A DNA stretch of 64,000 bases from contig OZ035962.1 in assembly GCA_964034945.1 (NCBI GenBank), positions 21,733,530 through 21,797,529 on the forward strand, in the 5' to 3' direction. The DNA comes from Chrysopilus asiliformis (lineage: Eukaryota > Arthropoda > Insecta > Diptera > Rhagionidae). The notes beneath the pieces were generated by a model, which worked only from the letters and a program-made list of their open reading frames with translations, was not told where the DNA came from and did no database searches. Numbering within the stretch: the first letter of the stretch is position 1; each line of letters opens with the position of its first letter. The position numbers and the translations under genes are program-made. Below are positions 22,799 to 33,354 of this stretch, piece by piece.

Positions 22799-23346
22799 AT
22801 ACCCGTATGGTGAAACCAAAGGGTATATTAACTTTGCCTTACCGTTTGTAACGCCAAGATCCCGCTATCACACAAAAAAATGAATTACACCAGTGTGTTT
22901 AGAATGATAAAAAAAAATTGAATTTTGCAGGTCCGTCCGTCTGTCTATCCGTCTGTCTGTCCGTCTGTCCGTCCGTCTGTGGCGCGGATTGCGGGCGCAC
23001 GGATCGAGCTAGACACTTGAAATTTTACTCAGATTCGATTTTCGTAAAATGCCAGGCTAAGTTCGTTAATGGGCAAAAATGGACCATTAGGGGGGGTACC
23101 CCCCATACGAACGAAAACGATTTTTGCGAATATCTCAAAAACGGTGCATCTTATCAAAAAAGTCCAAGAACAAAAGTTATTTAGGATATGATTCTACATA
23201 AAACTCCCATACATCAAAATCCGATTGGAATAAATTTTAAAATTTTTTATTGAAAAGTTTGACTTTAAAGTGGAATTTTGATACGAATATCACCGTACGG
23301 GTCTTTAATAATTGCCAGATTGGCAATTATAGCTTTTGTTATGTTT
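22799..23346 (-). mobile_element. mini-me/DINE-1-like element, copy 3
   Basis: It is in the opposite orientation to copies 1 and 2: it begins ACCCGTATGGTGAAACC and ends with TCACCGTACGGGT plus the 'aattgccagattggcaatt' palindrome and 'agcttttgttatgttt'. The CTGTCCGTC array is at about 22930-22980. Confidence 0.7.
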
Positions 23347-23639
23347 TTTTATAAACATACACTTAGACAAAAAATGTTAGCCAACTGGGGTCATATTTTT
23401 CGGACAAGTGAACTTTTGCCGTGCTCTGGCGAACAAAGTTCACCTTCGTTTGGAGGTGGAATTGACAAATGCTTTACAGAATTTTACAACTATAGTCCCG
23501 GTAAAGTTTGAGTAACAATAGGGAAACATTTACACCGTGTGTACAACAGCCAGAAACGAAGTATTCCCTCTCACAGATGTATTGAGCCTATAATAGCTGC
23601 AAGCTTTGTATAAATATCAGTTGTGATCAACACAAAACT

Positions 23640-24302
23640 TCCCTCTGCAATATTTAGTTTCGGAAAAAATATGTAAAAAAGACTATTTTTTCAAATATCT
23701 CGAGAACCGTTAAAGATGCGTAAAAAGCAGGAAATTTTATTTTCTTTGAATTTGGTTAGCGTTTTTCGAAATGTTTTAATAGTTCTAAATTCTATAACTT
23801 ATTGCTTTATTATAACCAAATATAATAAAGTATTTCATGCAAAATTTCGATCTCTTAATTTGACTAAAAAACATTTCCCGAGTACTTCTGAGTGTATTCA
23901 GAAATGCCCTATTTGAAAAATGTTCTCCTGTCTGTCAGTTTGTCTAAACTAAAGATATTAAAATGCTCTACATTTGTCCCTTTCACCTTAAAACGATATC
24001 TTTTACCGTTATCAAGATATTCCAGAATTTGTAAAATAAAAGTATATTTTAATATAAATAAATTTTTTATTCTACAGGTTATAGTCTAAATTGTGCACAA
24101 ATTCATGTGCTATTCACATCAGATATTTTTACTTTACTCTACTATATAGGGAAAGTATTTTTTCAGGCATGAACTTTCTGATTAGTACGAAATCCGTTTC
24201 AGACAAAATTACAAAAATGTCTTTCTGTCGGTCTGTCCAGTATCTTAAATGACTCGAGAACGCGTTGAGATGGCAACTTGAAATTTTTTGTAAATGAGTT
24301 TA
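23640..24302. repeat. Repeat family C, inverted part then left part of a copy
   Basis: Part of 23640-24090 resembles family C in inverted order ('caaatatctcgagaaccgtt'). From about 24140 a plus-strand copy starts (tatatagggaaagt, acgaaatccgtttcag, actcgagaacgcgttga, aacttgaaattttttgtaaat). That copy is interrupted at 24302 by the TIR element and resumes at 25366. Confidence 0.55.
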
Positions 24303-25365
24303 ACCCTTGGAGCACAATGAACGCAACCAAGCCGCAACCATCACGCATCCAAATGTCACTTACGAGTTTATTTCACAGAAATGGTTTTGAGTGAGCACAG
24401 TGAATGCATTGAACGCAACCATCGACGCAAAAGCTTCGCTTCAAAATCTCCCATTTTTTATATATTTTTACACTTTAGTTCAGCGGGCTGCAGCCATGGC
24501 ACCAAGGGCAACTTCGAGGCTTAAATTGCCCTTCTATACATCGATTCTTCATGCTACCCGTTTCATTCTGGCTTGTACGAAAACTGCATACATACGCATA
24601 TGAAAGAAATAATCTGTTTCACCTTGCATATAACCCGTTCTGCTTCCACTTGGGCATTTTGCATATCATGGAGCTTTGCTGAGTTCTAAGTGAGGCCATT
24701 TATGCGAGAGATTTTTATTAGCTCAGTTGTCATTAGGAGATTGACTGAAGCAGTGGTGTATTTCACATTGCTGAAAATCATGAAAAATTTAACACTGCTG
24801 AAAATCATGAAACGTTCTGTCTCAAAAGACGACACGAATTTTGGACATGATTGTTTTTTTATTCGGTGTGATAACACAATGCAATGTTTACTATGATTTC
24901 AGGAAATTAAAACAATAAAAAAATACGATTTAAATAGGCATTTTCAGTCGTTTCATAAAATATCATTTGATCAAATTAATGTTTCTGGTTTTATGAAATT
25001 ATTTTTATTTTCCGATTGTAATTCGGAAATTTCATATAAAAGTTTTTCATTATCAAAACTTTTTTTTAACGTAAAGTAAAACAATTAACAGTGTCAAAAC
25101 CAAGCATAACGAAAAAGAGCTTTCAACAAAGTGGCTCGGAGAATAAGCCATATAAACAAGTAAATCGCTTGTCAGTGGTAGTGGATGCCCGAGAACTTTC
25201 AAAGCTTTCCTGGCCCTGCTTTAGTTCACTTTTAATTTTTATGTGTTTGTCTCACAATGCAACAGACGACGCTTCTATTGTGCTCAACCGCTCCTGAACT
25301 GCGTTGTGTGACAGTTCGAAGCGTCTTTAGTTGCGGCTTGGTTGCGTTCATTGTGCTCAAAGGGT
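24303..25365. mobile_element. TIR element with ACCCTTGGAGCACAATGAAC ends, copy 1
   Basis: The left end ACCCTTGGAGCACAATGAAC and the right end inverted, ACCCTTTGAGCACAATGAAC, match over about 35 bases with one difference, and a further inner 'tgtcac' is shared. It is inserted into a family C repeat. It has no transposase frame. A shorter relative with weaker ends lies at 35572-36026. I cannot assign the superfamily, since no clear target duplication is visible. Confidence 0.75.
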
Positions 25366-25790
25366 CACAAAAATTGTAGTTTTTTGTCAACTTTTGAAAA
25401 AGTAATGTTAAGAAATACGTGTTTTTGAGAATTTCTCGAAAGCTATGCGCTTTTGATAAAAATGAATGAAACAAAATTTAAAGAATATAAATTTATTGCT
25501 TTAACGTTTTTACGTATTTCTAGCGGTTCTCAAGATATTTGAAAAAAAATTCAGTTTTTTGAAAATCTTTCAAAAACTATGCAATTTTGTGAGAAATCAC
25601 ATATAACAAAATTTAAAGGATATAAAATTTTCCACATTTTTTCCCTTAATGGTTTTTACGTATCTGTAACAGTTCTCAAGATATTTGAAAAAATATTTTT
25701 TTTTATAAATTTTTCCGAAACTAGATATTGTAGAGGAAAGTTTTGTGTTGACCACAACTGATATTTTTCTTTAGGTTTCGCAACATGATA
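25366..25790 (+). repeat. Repeat family C, right part of interrupted copy
   Basis: It resumes at 'acaaaaattgtagttttttgtcaacttttgaaaaagtaa' and continues with the family's 'aatttctcgaaa...tatgcgcttttg', 'aaggatataaaattttccac' and 'ggttctcaagatatttgaaaaa' phrases. Confidence 0.65.
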
Positions 25791-26579
25791 TTGTACTAAT
25801 TATTAGTAGACTAAAATATCATATCAAAAGCATACTTACATAACTCTAATATTGGAATTAATAATTTCACATTTGCCCATTAGTCGGTTTAAACCAAGTT
25901 AATTAAATTCAAACTTCAATTAAAACTAATTGAATACCAACAGAATTAAATGACACTATCCGTAGATAATTTCTTTCATGTCTCTGAACAGTCGGTAACA
26001 ACCTCAAGGATCACGAATAATATCATTTTGCAGTGCTTAGCGATATGTATAATTATTAGGTAATTTCATTTTACCCATCATTGCATTCATCTTACATAAA
26101 ATTTAAGTGAAACAATTTTATAAGATTGCAAGATATTTACATAAAAATCCAGTCACGATTAAAATATCATCTAAGCCATATACCAAAGATAACACGTAAA
26201 ACACCCAACTGACAGTGACGGTGGCATCTTTAGAATTAATTGAACAACTTTAGCTCTGAATGAATAATTTTAGTCATCTGGAAAATCTGGTACGAAATGG
26301 AGTGCTAGGCAGTTTTTTTTGAACGCGCTTATAACGGCTTAGAACCGTGCATTTTCAATGTAATGTGAGACTCGTGTAATGCGATTTTGTATGACGCGGT
26401 ATTTTCAGGAACCTAACTACCGCATACTGTAGTTATTGATAGGATATTTTCTGTTCTGCCAAAGTGCTGTTAACTGACATGAGTAACATATCCTATAGTA
26501 ACATATGATAGTGAAATTTCAATTGAAATCTTTCCTTATTAGGATCTCATTTAAAAACAAATTTTGTGAAAATAACCGA

Positions 26580-26870
26580 ATTCATCATAATAATACCCGT
26601 TACTTTTCCAAAAGTTGATACAAAACTACGATTTTCGTAATACTTATTTACAAAAAATTTCAAGTCGCTAGGTCAACGCGTTCTCGAGTTATTTAAGATA
26701 TGTAAAACAGACAGACCGACAGAAAGATGCACAGACATCCTTATAATTTTGCATGAAACAGATTTCATACTGATCAGAACTTTTCTATTTGCCCCCGTTC
26801 TCGAGTCGGTCTCCATCATGAATACAAGACTTTCCCTCTATAGAAGAAGAAAGTAAAAATTAAAAACCTG
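26580..26870 (-). repeat. Repeat family C, minus-strand copy
   Basis: The reverse of the family: it ends 'ctttccctctatag', with 'gagtcggtct', 'acgcgttctcgagttatttaa' and 'tttcaagtcgctaggtc'. A degenerate CAGACAGACCGACAG segment stands where related families carry the tetranucleotide array. Confidence 0.65.
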
Positions 26871-27313
26871 AAAAAAAAAACTAAAACGAAACTAACAAGC
26901 TCTATAAAATCTCTTGAGTCATCACACGGGAACGCCCAAAAGTTAATTTTCTTTTCTTGAATGGTTCCCGCACAGATTTGAAAGCTTTTTTGTTTCTATT
27001 TAGTTTTTTCAGTCGGTTTTTTTACATTTTTTAATTCATATTTTTTCAAACTTTTTAGTTTCTTTAAAAACTTTTTACTAACTTTTCTAACCCTTCCCAC
27101 ATGATACGAATCACCTCTCCTGCTACCTCCCAAACTATAAAAAAGGATTTTGATACGGTTTTTAACGTTAAGCAGGTCGTCTGTCAGGAAAAACTTTCAC
27201 TACGGTTTTTACCGTTGGACAGGTCGTCTGTCAGGAAAAACTAGTATAATTTTGTCACAATAAAGGTACATAGTGACGATCAGGACGAGAAGACGAAACA
27301 TTAGAAATATCAC

Positions 27314-28545
27314 ACACGGTAAAAACTGGAGTCTAATTTTAAGACTTTTTCCTTCTATTTTTTAAACTTTTGAAAGTTTAGTGGAATTTTAAACTATTTT
27401 CTCTATTTTTAAAACTTTTTGAAAGTTTAGAGTATATTTTAGTCGAAAAGTTTAATATTTAGTGAGTTTCGGTTTATTTTTAAGACTATAGTTTAAAAAG
27501 TAAACTTTTTCTTTCTTAAGAATTTGTTTTAGACCTCTCCGCCTTATTTCTAAACTTTTAATCGAAATATTAGACCTATAAGTTTGAGAACTAAACCTTG
27601 TAAGTTTTACTTCAATTCGGATAAAATTGAATTAAACTTTTTGTCTAATATTTAGTCTTTTCAGTTTATTTTTCTTTTTCAAATTCATCAGTCGGTCGGT
27701 CAATTTTTAGAAAAGTCGCGAGGCTCGAATTCGACTTTTCGGTCTAAAAACAAAACTTCAAAGTCTACAATTTATTCAGTTTTAGAAAATTGTGACTACT
27801 TTTTAATCATTTCAGCCTATAATTAAAACTCATTATTCTAAAATTTAGAAAGTAAAGTCTGGAATTGGTTTATTTTAGAAGTCTGAGTATATTTTCTATA
27901 CATATTAATCTAAAATTAAGAATTTAATTTGCGGGCGTGGATGGCTCAGTCAGCTAAGTGCTTGCCTTGTGATCCAAAGAGCAGTGGTTCAAATCCCACT
28001 CAGGGCAAAAATAATTCGGCTTGAATTTGAATTTGGAACTTTTCTGCTCATGAACCTAAACACTTCGGCATTAGAGGCAATTTGCCTAAACTCCTGGCAT
28101 AAACATAAAAAAAAGGTTTGAAATTTAAACTTCGAAGTCTAAATTTGAGTCAGTTTTAGAAAATTGTAACTACTTTTTAGTAATTTCAGTTTGAAATTAA
28201 AACTTTTAAGTCTTAAATTTAGACCGGATAGTCTTATTTACCCGGATAATTCACGAATTTTAGAAGTTTATGACTATTTTTTAACCATTCCAGTCTAAAT
28301 TTAAGACTCATGCATCTTAAACTTAAACCGTAAGGTTTTAATTTGAGAATTTTTAGAAATTTGGAACTAATTTTTAGATTTTTTAGACTAAAATTTAAAT
28401 TTTAATACCTTAAATTTAGACCGGATAATACTATTTAAAAGGAAAATAATTTCAAACTTTTAAAGTTTGATTTTTAGGCTCAAAAAGGTGTTGACCTATA
28501 TGTAGGAAAAAAAGTCTTAAAATTAGACTCCAGTTTTTACCGTGT
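27314..28545. mobile_element. TIR element with ACACGGTAAAAACTGGAGTC ends
   Basis: The ends ACACGGTAAAAACTGGAGTC and their exact inverted copy at the right continue matching for about 38 bases (through 'taattttaagacttttt'). The 1232-bp interior is a very T/A-rich field of repeated 'aaacttt', 'ttagac' and 'taaaatt' phrases in both orientations and hosts a tRNA-derived SINE. No coding sequence. The right end abuts Helitron repeat units. Confidence 0.75.
27932..28115 (+). mobile_element. tRNA-derived SINE
   Basis: The head contains an A-box TGGCTCAGTCAG and a B-box GGTTCAAATCC at tRNA-like spacing (about 50 bases), i.e. an internal Pol III promoter. A TTGTGAT stretch sits where an anticodon loop would be, but stems are too degraded for a tRNA. 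A tRNA-unrelated body of about 90 bases follows, ending in an A-rich tail (cataaaaaaaa). Its GC content stands out from the host element. Confidence 0.75.
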
Positions 28546-29010
28546 AGTGAAAGGTCTTATAAGGATAACGCAAATATCCTTTTCGTGGGAAATGATCGCG
28601 TTGGGGTGTTTTCGGGGTCACTGATTACGAATACAGTGTTAGAATTCTAAAAATCCAAATGAAAGGTCCTGTAAGGAAAACGCAAATATCCTTTCCTCGT
28701 TTTTCCCACGAAAAATTGGAATTAGGGGGTTTTCGGTGTCGCTGATCATGAATCCGGTGTTCGAATTTCAAAACTTGGATTATAAGGTCCTGCAAGGATA
28801 ACCAAATATCATTTTTCCAATTTCCTCTCATTAAATTCGATATTTGTGGGTTTTTAGGATCGAATTCGGTGTTGGGCTAATTCGAAACAGAAAGTCCTGC
28901 AAGGATAAGATTTTTCTCATAAGTTTTTAAGTTCTTTCCGGGTTTTTTGGTATTCTGATTCTTATACAAAAAAAAAACTTTAACCCGGCAACGACGGATA
29001 TGCAAGCTAA
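28546..29010 (+). mobile_element. Helitron, 5'-truncated
   Basis: Four degenerate internal units ('aaggtcctgtaaggaaaacgc', 'gggtcactgattacgaat') lead to 'aacccggcaacgacggatatgcaag' and CTAA, a valid CTRR terminus. The 5' part is missing where the ACACGGT element ends. Confidence 0.6.
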
Positions 29011-29167
29011 TGCCTCTATAAAATATTTCCTTGCGATGTAGAAAACTTTTCAAAATGTGAACGTTTTTTTCAACATAGCGGTTGAATTTGAAGATTTGCA
29101 CTCAAATATCCATATTTTAAAACATGAATTTAGTTTAGGCAAAATTTTTACCTGTCCATTAGCTAAA

Positions 29168-29260
29168 ATGAAAATTCTACTATGTGTTTTGATTCTGATT
29201 GAATTGCACAAAGGTGTTAATTCAAATCCAGCGGAAGATGATAATTGGCGCAGATACAAA
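29168..29260 (+). CDS. Putative small secreted peptide, exon 1
   Basis: The ATG opens a typical signal peptide: MK, then the hydrophobic run ILLCVLILIEL, then polar HKGVNS with a cleavable GVNS region. The mature part starts NPAEDDNWRRYK. A GTAAGT donor follows directly in phase 0, giving 31 codons. An in-frame ATG at 29057 exists, but it would bury the signal peptide, so the later start is preferred. The gene would lie antisense within the GPCR intron. I do not recognise the peptide. It could be a stand-alone secreted peptide or the first exon of a larger secreted protein. Confidence 0.4.
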
Positions 29261-29433
29261 GTAAGTTTAAAATATTGTTAAAATAACCGTAGAATTGATT
29301 TGTTAAACAAAGTTTTGACCCAATAGTTTTTTTTTCGAAACTTTTAGACGTTACTTTTGAGCTAAACCATGTTTAATTTTATTAGTCAGACAACAAGAAA
29401 GCTTTCACTATGTATTTATTTTATTCAATTTAG

Positions 29434-29511
29434 GCAAAATGCCGCCTGGCATGCCTATATCACTTGCGGAGCCGACAAAAATCTGACTACAATTCGTTTA
29501 TCAAAATTTAG
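29434..29511 (+). CDS. Putative small secreted peptide, exon 2
   Basis: A 173-nt intron (29261-29433) ends in TTTATTTTATTCAATTTAG. The joined frame continues AKCRLACLYHLRSRQKSDYN and ends SFIKI at a TAG, making 56 residues in total. Two cysteines, four residues apart, and a basic stretch follow the exon junction. An AATAAA lies 13 bases after the stop. If the stop is bypassed by an unseen donor, the C-x3-C and basic character might suit the N-terminus of a cysteine-rich secreted protein. Both exons are predicted by eye only. Confidence 0.4.
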   Translation, partial: AKCRLACLYHLRSRQKSDYNSFIKI

Positions 29512-29523
29512 GCTACACGAAGT

Positions 29524-29529
29524 AATAAA
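29524..29529 (+). promoter_or_regulatory. Possible poly(A) signal AATAAA
   Basis: A canonical hexamer lies 12 bases after the stop codon of the putative 56-residue peptide. In AT-rich DNA this motif is common, so its weight is small. Confidence 0.35.
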
Positions 29530-31328
29530 GTATTAGACATACATAAATCCTAGACACATTGGCCTCCTTTATTCAGCCGGGTAAAATTTTTAACAATATG
29601 GGATTTGTTGCTCAGTGAGCTCTCAAAAATCGTCTAATTAGTATAAGCTGAAATGAATGACTAGAAATGTGCTCATAGTTTCCCAAGGCCCCAAAATTAA
29701 AAAAAAAACGTTTATATAATTGGTTACAAGATATTTAAAAATTACAATCGTTTACAATTAATCTCACTTCCTTGGCCCATAGACACGATTAATAATACTT
29801 TTGACAGTATGAACAACCATTATTTTTAAAATAATCTTGCAAATATTTAATTAATGTCATTGTGATTCACCTAATCAGGTTAAGTGTTTTTAATGGCGAG
29901 TTCTAAAGCAATTTTATTGATTATAAAACGGATTATTAAACATAAATATTTACCGAAAATGTCTCGTTATTCAAACTGAAGAAGAGGACAAAAACCGTCT
30001 CGACCAGGCCATTGTTTTGTCCAAAGTATTGGAAACTTAATGATTTGTGTATCATTTGGTCAATGACTTGGAAAAATTATCCACCTTCGCTCTAGTTTCA
30101 TGCGGAAATTAAAAGAGCAAAAAATAAACTTTAAGGAATGAACACTGACCGCTCACTGGAATAAAATCACCCATCGGGAAAAAATCCCATTTAGGATCTT
30201 TCAGAATTAAGTTGGTAAAATTTTATTTTTCAACAGGATAACGCCTGTTACTGTCAAACTGAATTTTCCGCTATTTTATACGGGCTAAACTCAAGAAACT
30301 GAAAGCAAAAAATGGATTTTTTTTAGTGAAATACGGTTTAACATTTTGTTGAATATCATGTTTCTTTTTACGGAGATGAAATACTGAAAACAATGAATTT
30401 GACTGATCACATTATCATCAAAATAAATTAATCTAGTTGAAAAGGATGAAAAAACATATAAAAGATGAATTCTTTCAACATAGTAGAAACTGAAGGCATT
30501 TCGAAGACATGACAGACTTTTATCTGAAATAATCACGAACTAGGAAGCCAGAAAAGAGGCTCATCTATCTTCAGCAACGCATCCCCTGTCAAAAAATGTT
30601 GTCCGAAAATAACTTTTTTTCAGTATCGGACTATGAGATGGTTTTTTAAGGCGAAAGCACTATCAGAAGACCACCCACAAAATCATGAGAAAAATTATGA
30701 AAACAAAAAACTTTGAAGGTCATCTGATAGCCAAGGATCAGTCAAATACGTGACATTGTCCTTCGGCGTCTGGTTTTTAACCAAAGTCAGGGTCTTAATA
30801 ATTTTCCCTATGAGCCCGTGGAATTTATAACACGTTTGACCAATAGATTACAAATATAATCAACAGACCATAAATCATCTCCATTCAGGTGTCAATTTGA
30901 ATGAAGTATCACGAATTTTGCGTCAGAAAATCAATGAAGTCAAATGAAGTTTGATGAGGAAAGCATCATCAGAAAATCAAATCAAATTTGGTGAGGAAAG
31001 CATCATCATGACAAAGCGTGGGAAGTTAAAAAAGTTATTTTTATCATTTATTTATTAAATTTATTTATGGAGGCAAAAAATAATAGGACAGATTCCTATA
31101 AAAAATAGGAATATACGACACTGTAAAATTTTTTGGTAATGACTCCCAAACAAAAAAAAAATTTATACCAAAGAATAAGAAATTTTCTTAAAATTATAGA
31201 AATAATCCCTGTTTTTTGGGAATCATTGCAGATGTCATTGCAGAAGTCCCGTATATTCCCATTTTGAGTTCTCTCCATGTATGTTGACAGTAAGAATATT
31301 TTTTTTCCTTTGGCCACCGTTCTTGGTA
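29530..31328. other. Intron DNA with possible Tc1-like transposase trace
   Basis: At 30229-30261 the plus strand encodes FQQDNACYCQT, matching the FQQDNAxxH hallmark around the second catalytic aspartate of Tc1-like transposases. Flanking frames are broken by stops. Possible remnants continue to about 30780, but I cannot align them. Nothing else recognised. Confidence 0.35.
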
Positions 31329-31602
31329 CACGCAGAGAAAAATAGTAAATCTTACTACTTTATAATGGGAAATCGGAACTATCATGAAAATAGTTAATTT
31401 CCATTGCATATTAATTAATTTGAAATGAAAAAATAGTCAATTTAAATACAAAATAGTAAATTTTACTACTAAGAAGTTGAATTTCTAATAAAAATTGTCG
31501 ATTTTCATTATTTTCTACTTGAAATTAACTATTTTATTGTAGTAATCGTCACGATTTCCCATTATAAAATAGTTAAAATTACTATCATCTTTTCTCTGAA
31601 TG
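31329..31602. mobile_element. MITE with CACGCAGAGAAAA ends and TA flanks
   Basis: TA|CACGCAGAGAAAA at the left corresponds to the inverted right end TACATTCAGAGAAAA. The pairing is longer inside: TTTATAATGGGAAATCG on the left is inverted at 31550-31568. 274 bp, non-coding, rich in 'tagtaaatt'. Confidence 0.65.
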
Positions 31603-31611
31603 TATACTATA

Positions 31612-31982
31612 TTAACACGTTCGTGACATTTGCTTTTTCAACTTTTTTTACATTTGGACATCGTGTACCACGGGTGGTACACTAGCGATTTGTTTTCTGG
31701 CGGTTGTGCGTCATCGGTGGTACACGGTGCGTGTTTTTATATTACTTCATAAAATATTCAGGGTATTCACAGCCGGGTATTCGGTATCAAGAGTCAACCG
31801 CAGTCTTTTAATATTACCGAAAATACCGAATACCGAAAATTAAAAGAGGATTTTGAATACCCTCACTGACAATTTATGTTAAAACTATGTTTTTATACTT
31901 ACGACTGTCAGGAATATTCAAAAATCTATTGCACTATGCATGTATGTACCACTGGTGGTACACGATGTCACGAACGTGTTAA
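31612..31982. mobile_element. Short TTAA-bounded piggyBac-like element
   Basis: Ends TTAACACGTTCGTGACAT and its exact inverse ATGTCACGAACGTGTTAA, with TTAA at both edges (371 bp). Subterminal GTACCAC/GTGGTAC palindromes occur on both sides. In its middle a second inverted pair, CAGGGTATTCA / TGAATACCCT (about 31758-31865), suggests a smaller nested insertion. Confidence 0.7.
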
Positions 31983-32349
31983 ACCAATGGAGGAATTTTA
32001 ATGAAATTTCCGGCATTGAATAGGTGATTTTTAAGAAAGCATTTGATACCGAAAAATATACACAGCCTTTCTTCCTTTCTCTCAATAAGTGGAAGTGGAT
32101 CAAAATTAGATTTCGAGATTTGACCCTGAAAGACACACAAACAGACAGACAGATAAGAAGGTGAGCTAAATAAAAGCGTTTAAAAAAGTTTTATCAAAAT
32201 ATATTGATATTTTTCCTTGGCGGGGGCAAAGTGGAAAAAGGTTGTTTATATTTTTTGGTGTCAAATGCTTCATAGAAATTACCTATTCAATGCTAGAAAT
32301 ACTTACAGGACAAATGTAATATTTTTAAAAAAATGTTAAATCCCTTTTA

Positions 32350-32650
32350 ATTTTCCTTTGCTACAGAGGGAAGAATTGTATTCATGACGCAGACCGACTT
32401 GAGAACGAGGACAGATAGAAACTTTTTGATTAGTACGAAATCCGTTTCAGGCAAAATTATGTGTTCCCCCCGGACTATAACCCGGAAAAGTTCAGGCAGA
32501 ACATAAACCGACATCTCCTTTCGTTCTTTCGACCAACCGTATAATAACTCGAGAACGCATTTAGCTAGCGACTTGAACTTTTTTGTAAATTAATTTTACG
32601 AAAATTGTAGTTTTCTGTAGAAAAGTAATCTTAGCTCGCTATACCTGAAT
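32350..32650 (+). repeat. Repeat family C, copy
   Basis: It carries 'ctacagagggaagaattgtattcatgacgcagaccgacttgagaacg', 'acgaaatccgtttcaggcaaaatta', 'aactcgagaacgcattta' and 'cgacttgaactttttt' in family order. Confidence 0.6.
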
Positions 32651-32994
32651 TATAATTCAATAACATATAATGCACACCTAGATCAAAACAACGTCAATTC
32701 AAAAAATCATTTTTTTCAGAAATGACGAAAAACTGATTGTTTAATCGTTGTAGATTTTTACTGCTTACTGAATTGCACAGGTAATGCATTTAAAATAAAG
32801 AAAAGTATTATTAAATCTGTCTGGTTGATTCGTTAGGTATTGAATTTGGTATTGATGTATATAATTAACTAAAAAATCTTAATTTTTGGATTGACGCTCT
32901 TTTGATTTAGGTCTGTGATATAACCATGAATAAATTATTTTAAATCAATAAAATCACTACTAATTTCAAAGAAAATTATATCTACTGAACTTAC

Positions 32995-33354
32995 CAATAG
33001 TGCTGTAAACAACGGTAGTGTCTGAGGTCCTCTAGCATAAGCCAAAAACTCCTCAATAGAGCAATTGAAGGCAATATTACTAGGATCACAGAGATGTAAT
33101 TCGATTAGTTCGTCCTGTTGCTCATCATCCAGAAAACTAATCTCTCCACTACTACTGCCATCGGTATAATTGATGGCACTCGAAGCATCCAAAAGGATCT
33201 TCTGCAATAGGATTGTGGACGTTTGCAATAGAGTATCATTTGCAATTGAGACATTGTTGCCTAGCCGCTGCATAAATTCTTTGTCATCGTTAATTAATTC
33301 ATTATACACTGTGGAATCCATTGAGAATTTCATCAGAGAACCACTTAAATTCAT
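32995..33354 (-). CDS. Peptide GPCR, coding exon 1 (extracellular N-terminus)
   Basis: From the ATG at 33354, 120 codons run open to a strong GTAAGT donor in phase 0, which matches exon 2 at 17938 exactly. An in-frame TAA lies 36 bases upstream, and AAAAAAATG gives adenine at -3. The protein has no signal peptide. It has five N-glycosylation sequons (NLS, NVS, NDT, NYT, NCS), an acidic middle (LDDEQQDELIEL), and ends CSIEEFLAYARGPQTLPLF before TM1. The 'GPQTLPL' segment ahead of TM1 fits the pyrokinin-receptor group. It would be a plasma-membrane neuropeptide receptor coupled to G proteins. The specific subtype is inference; coding nature and splicing are well supported. Confidence 0.85.

Larger units (their letters stand above)
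17939..32994 (-). other. First coding intron of the GPCR gene, 15,056 nt
   Basis: It begins GTAAGTTC at 32994 and ends CAG at 17939, and joins two exons in phase 0. It contains at least two mini-me/DINE-1-like copies, a complete Helitron, TTAA-bounded elements, a SINE in a TIR element and a possible antisense small gene. Nearly all of its length appears to come from repeats. Confidence 0.8.

Noticed and set aside
27932..28010. A functional tRNA-His (TTGTGAT loop)
   Set aside because: The anticodon and T stems do not pair properly and a SINE body with an A-rich tail follows.
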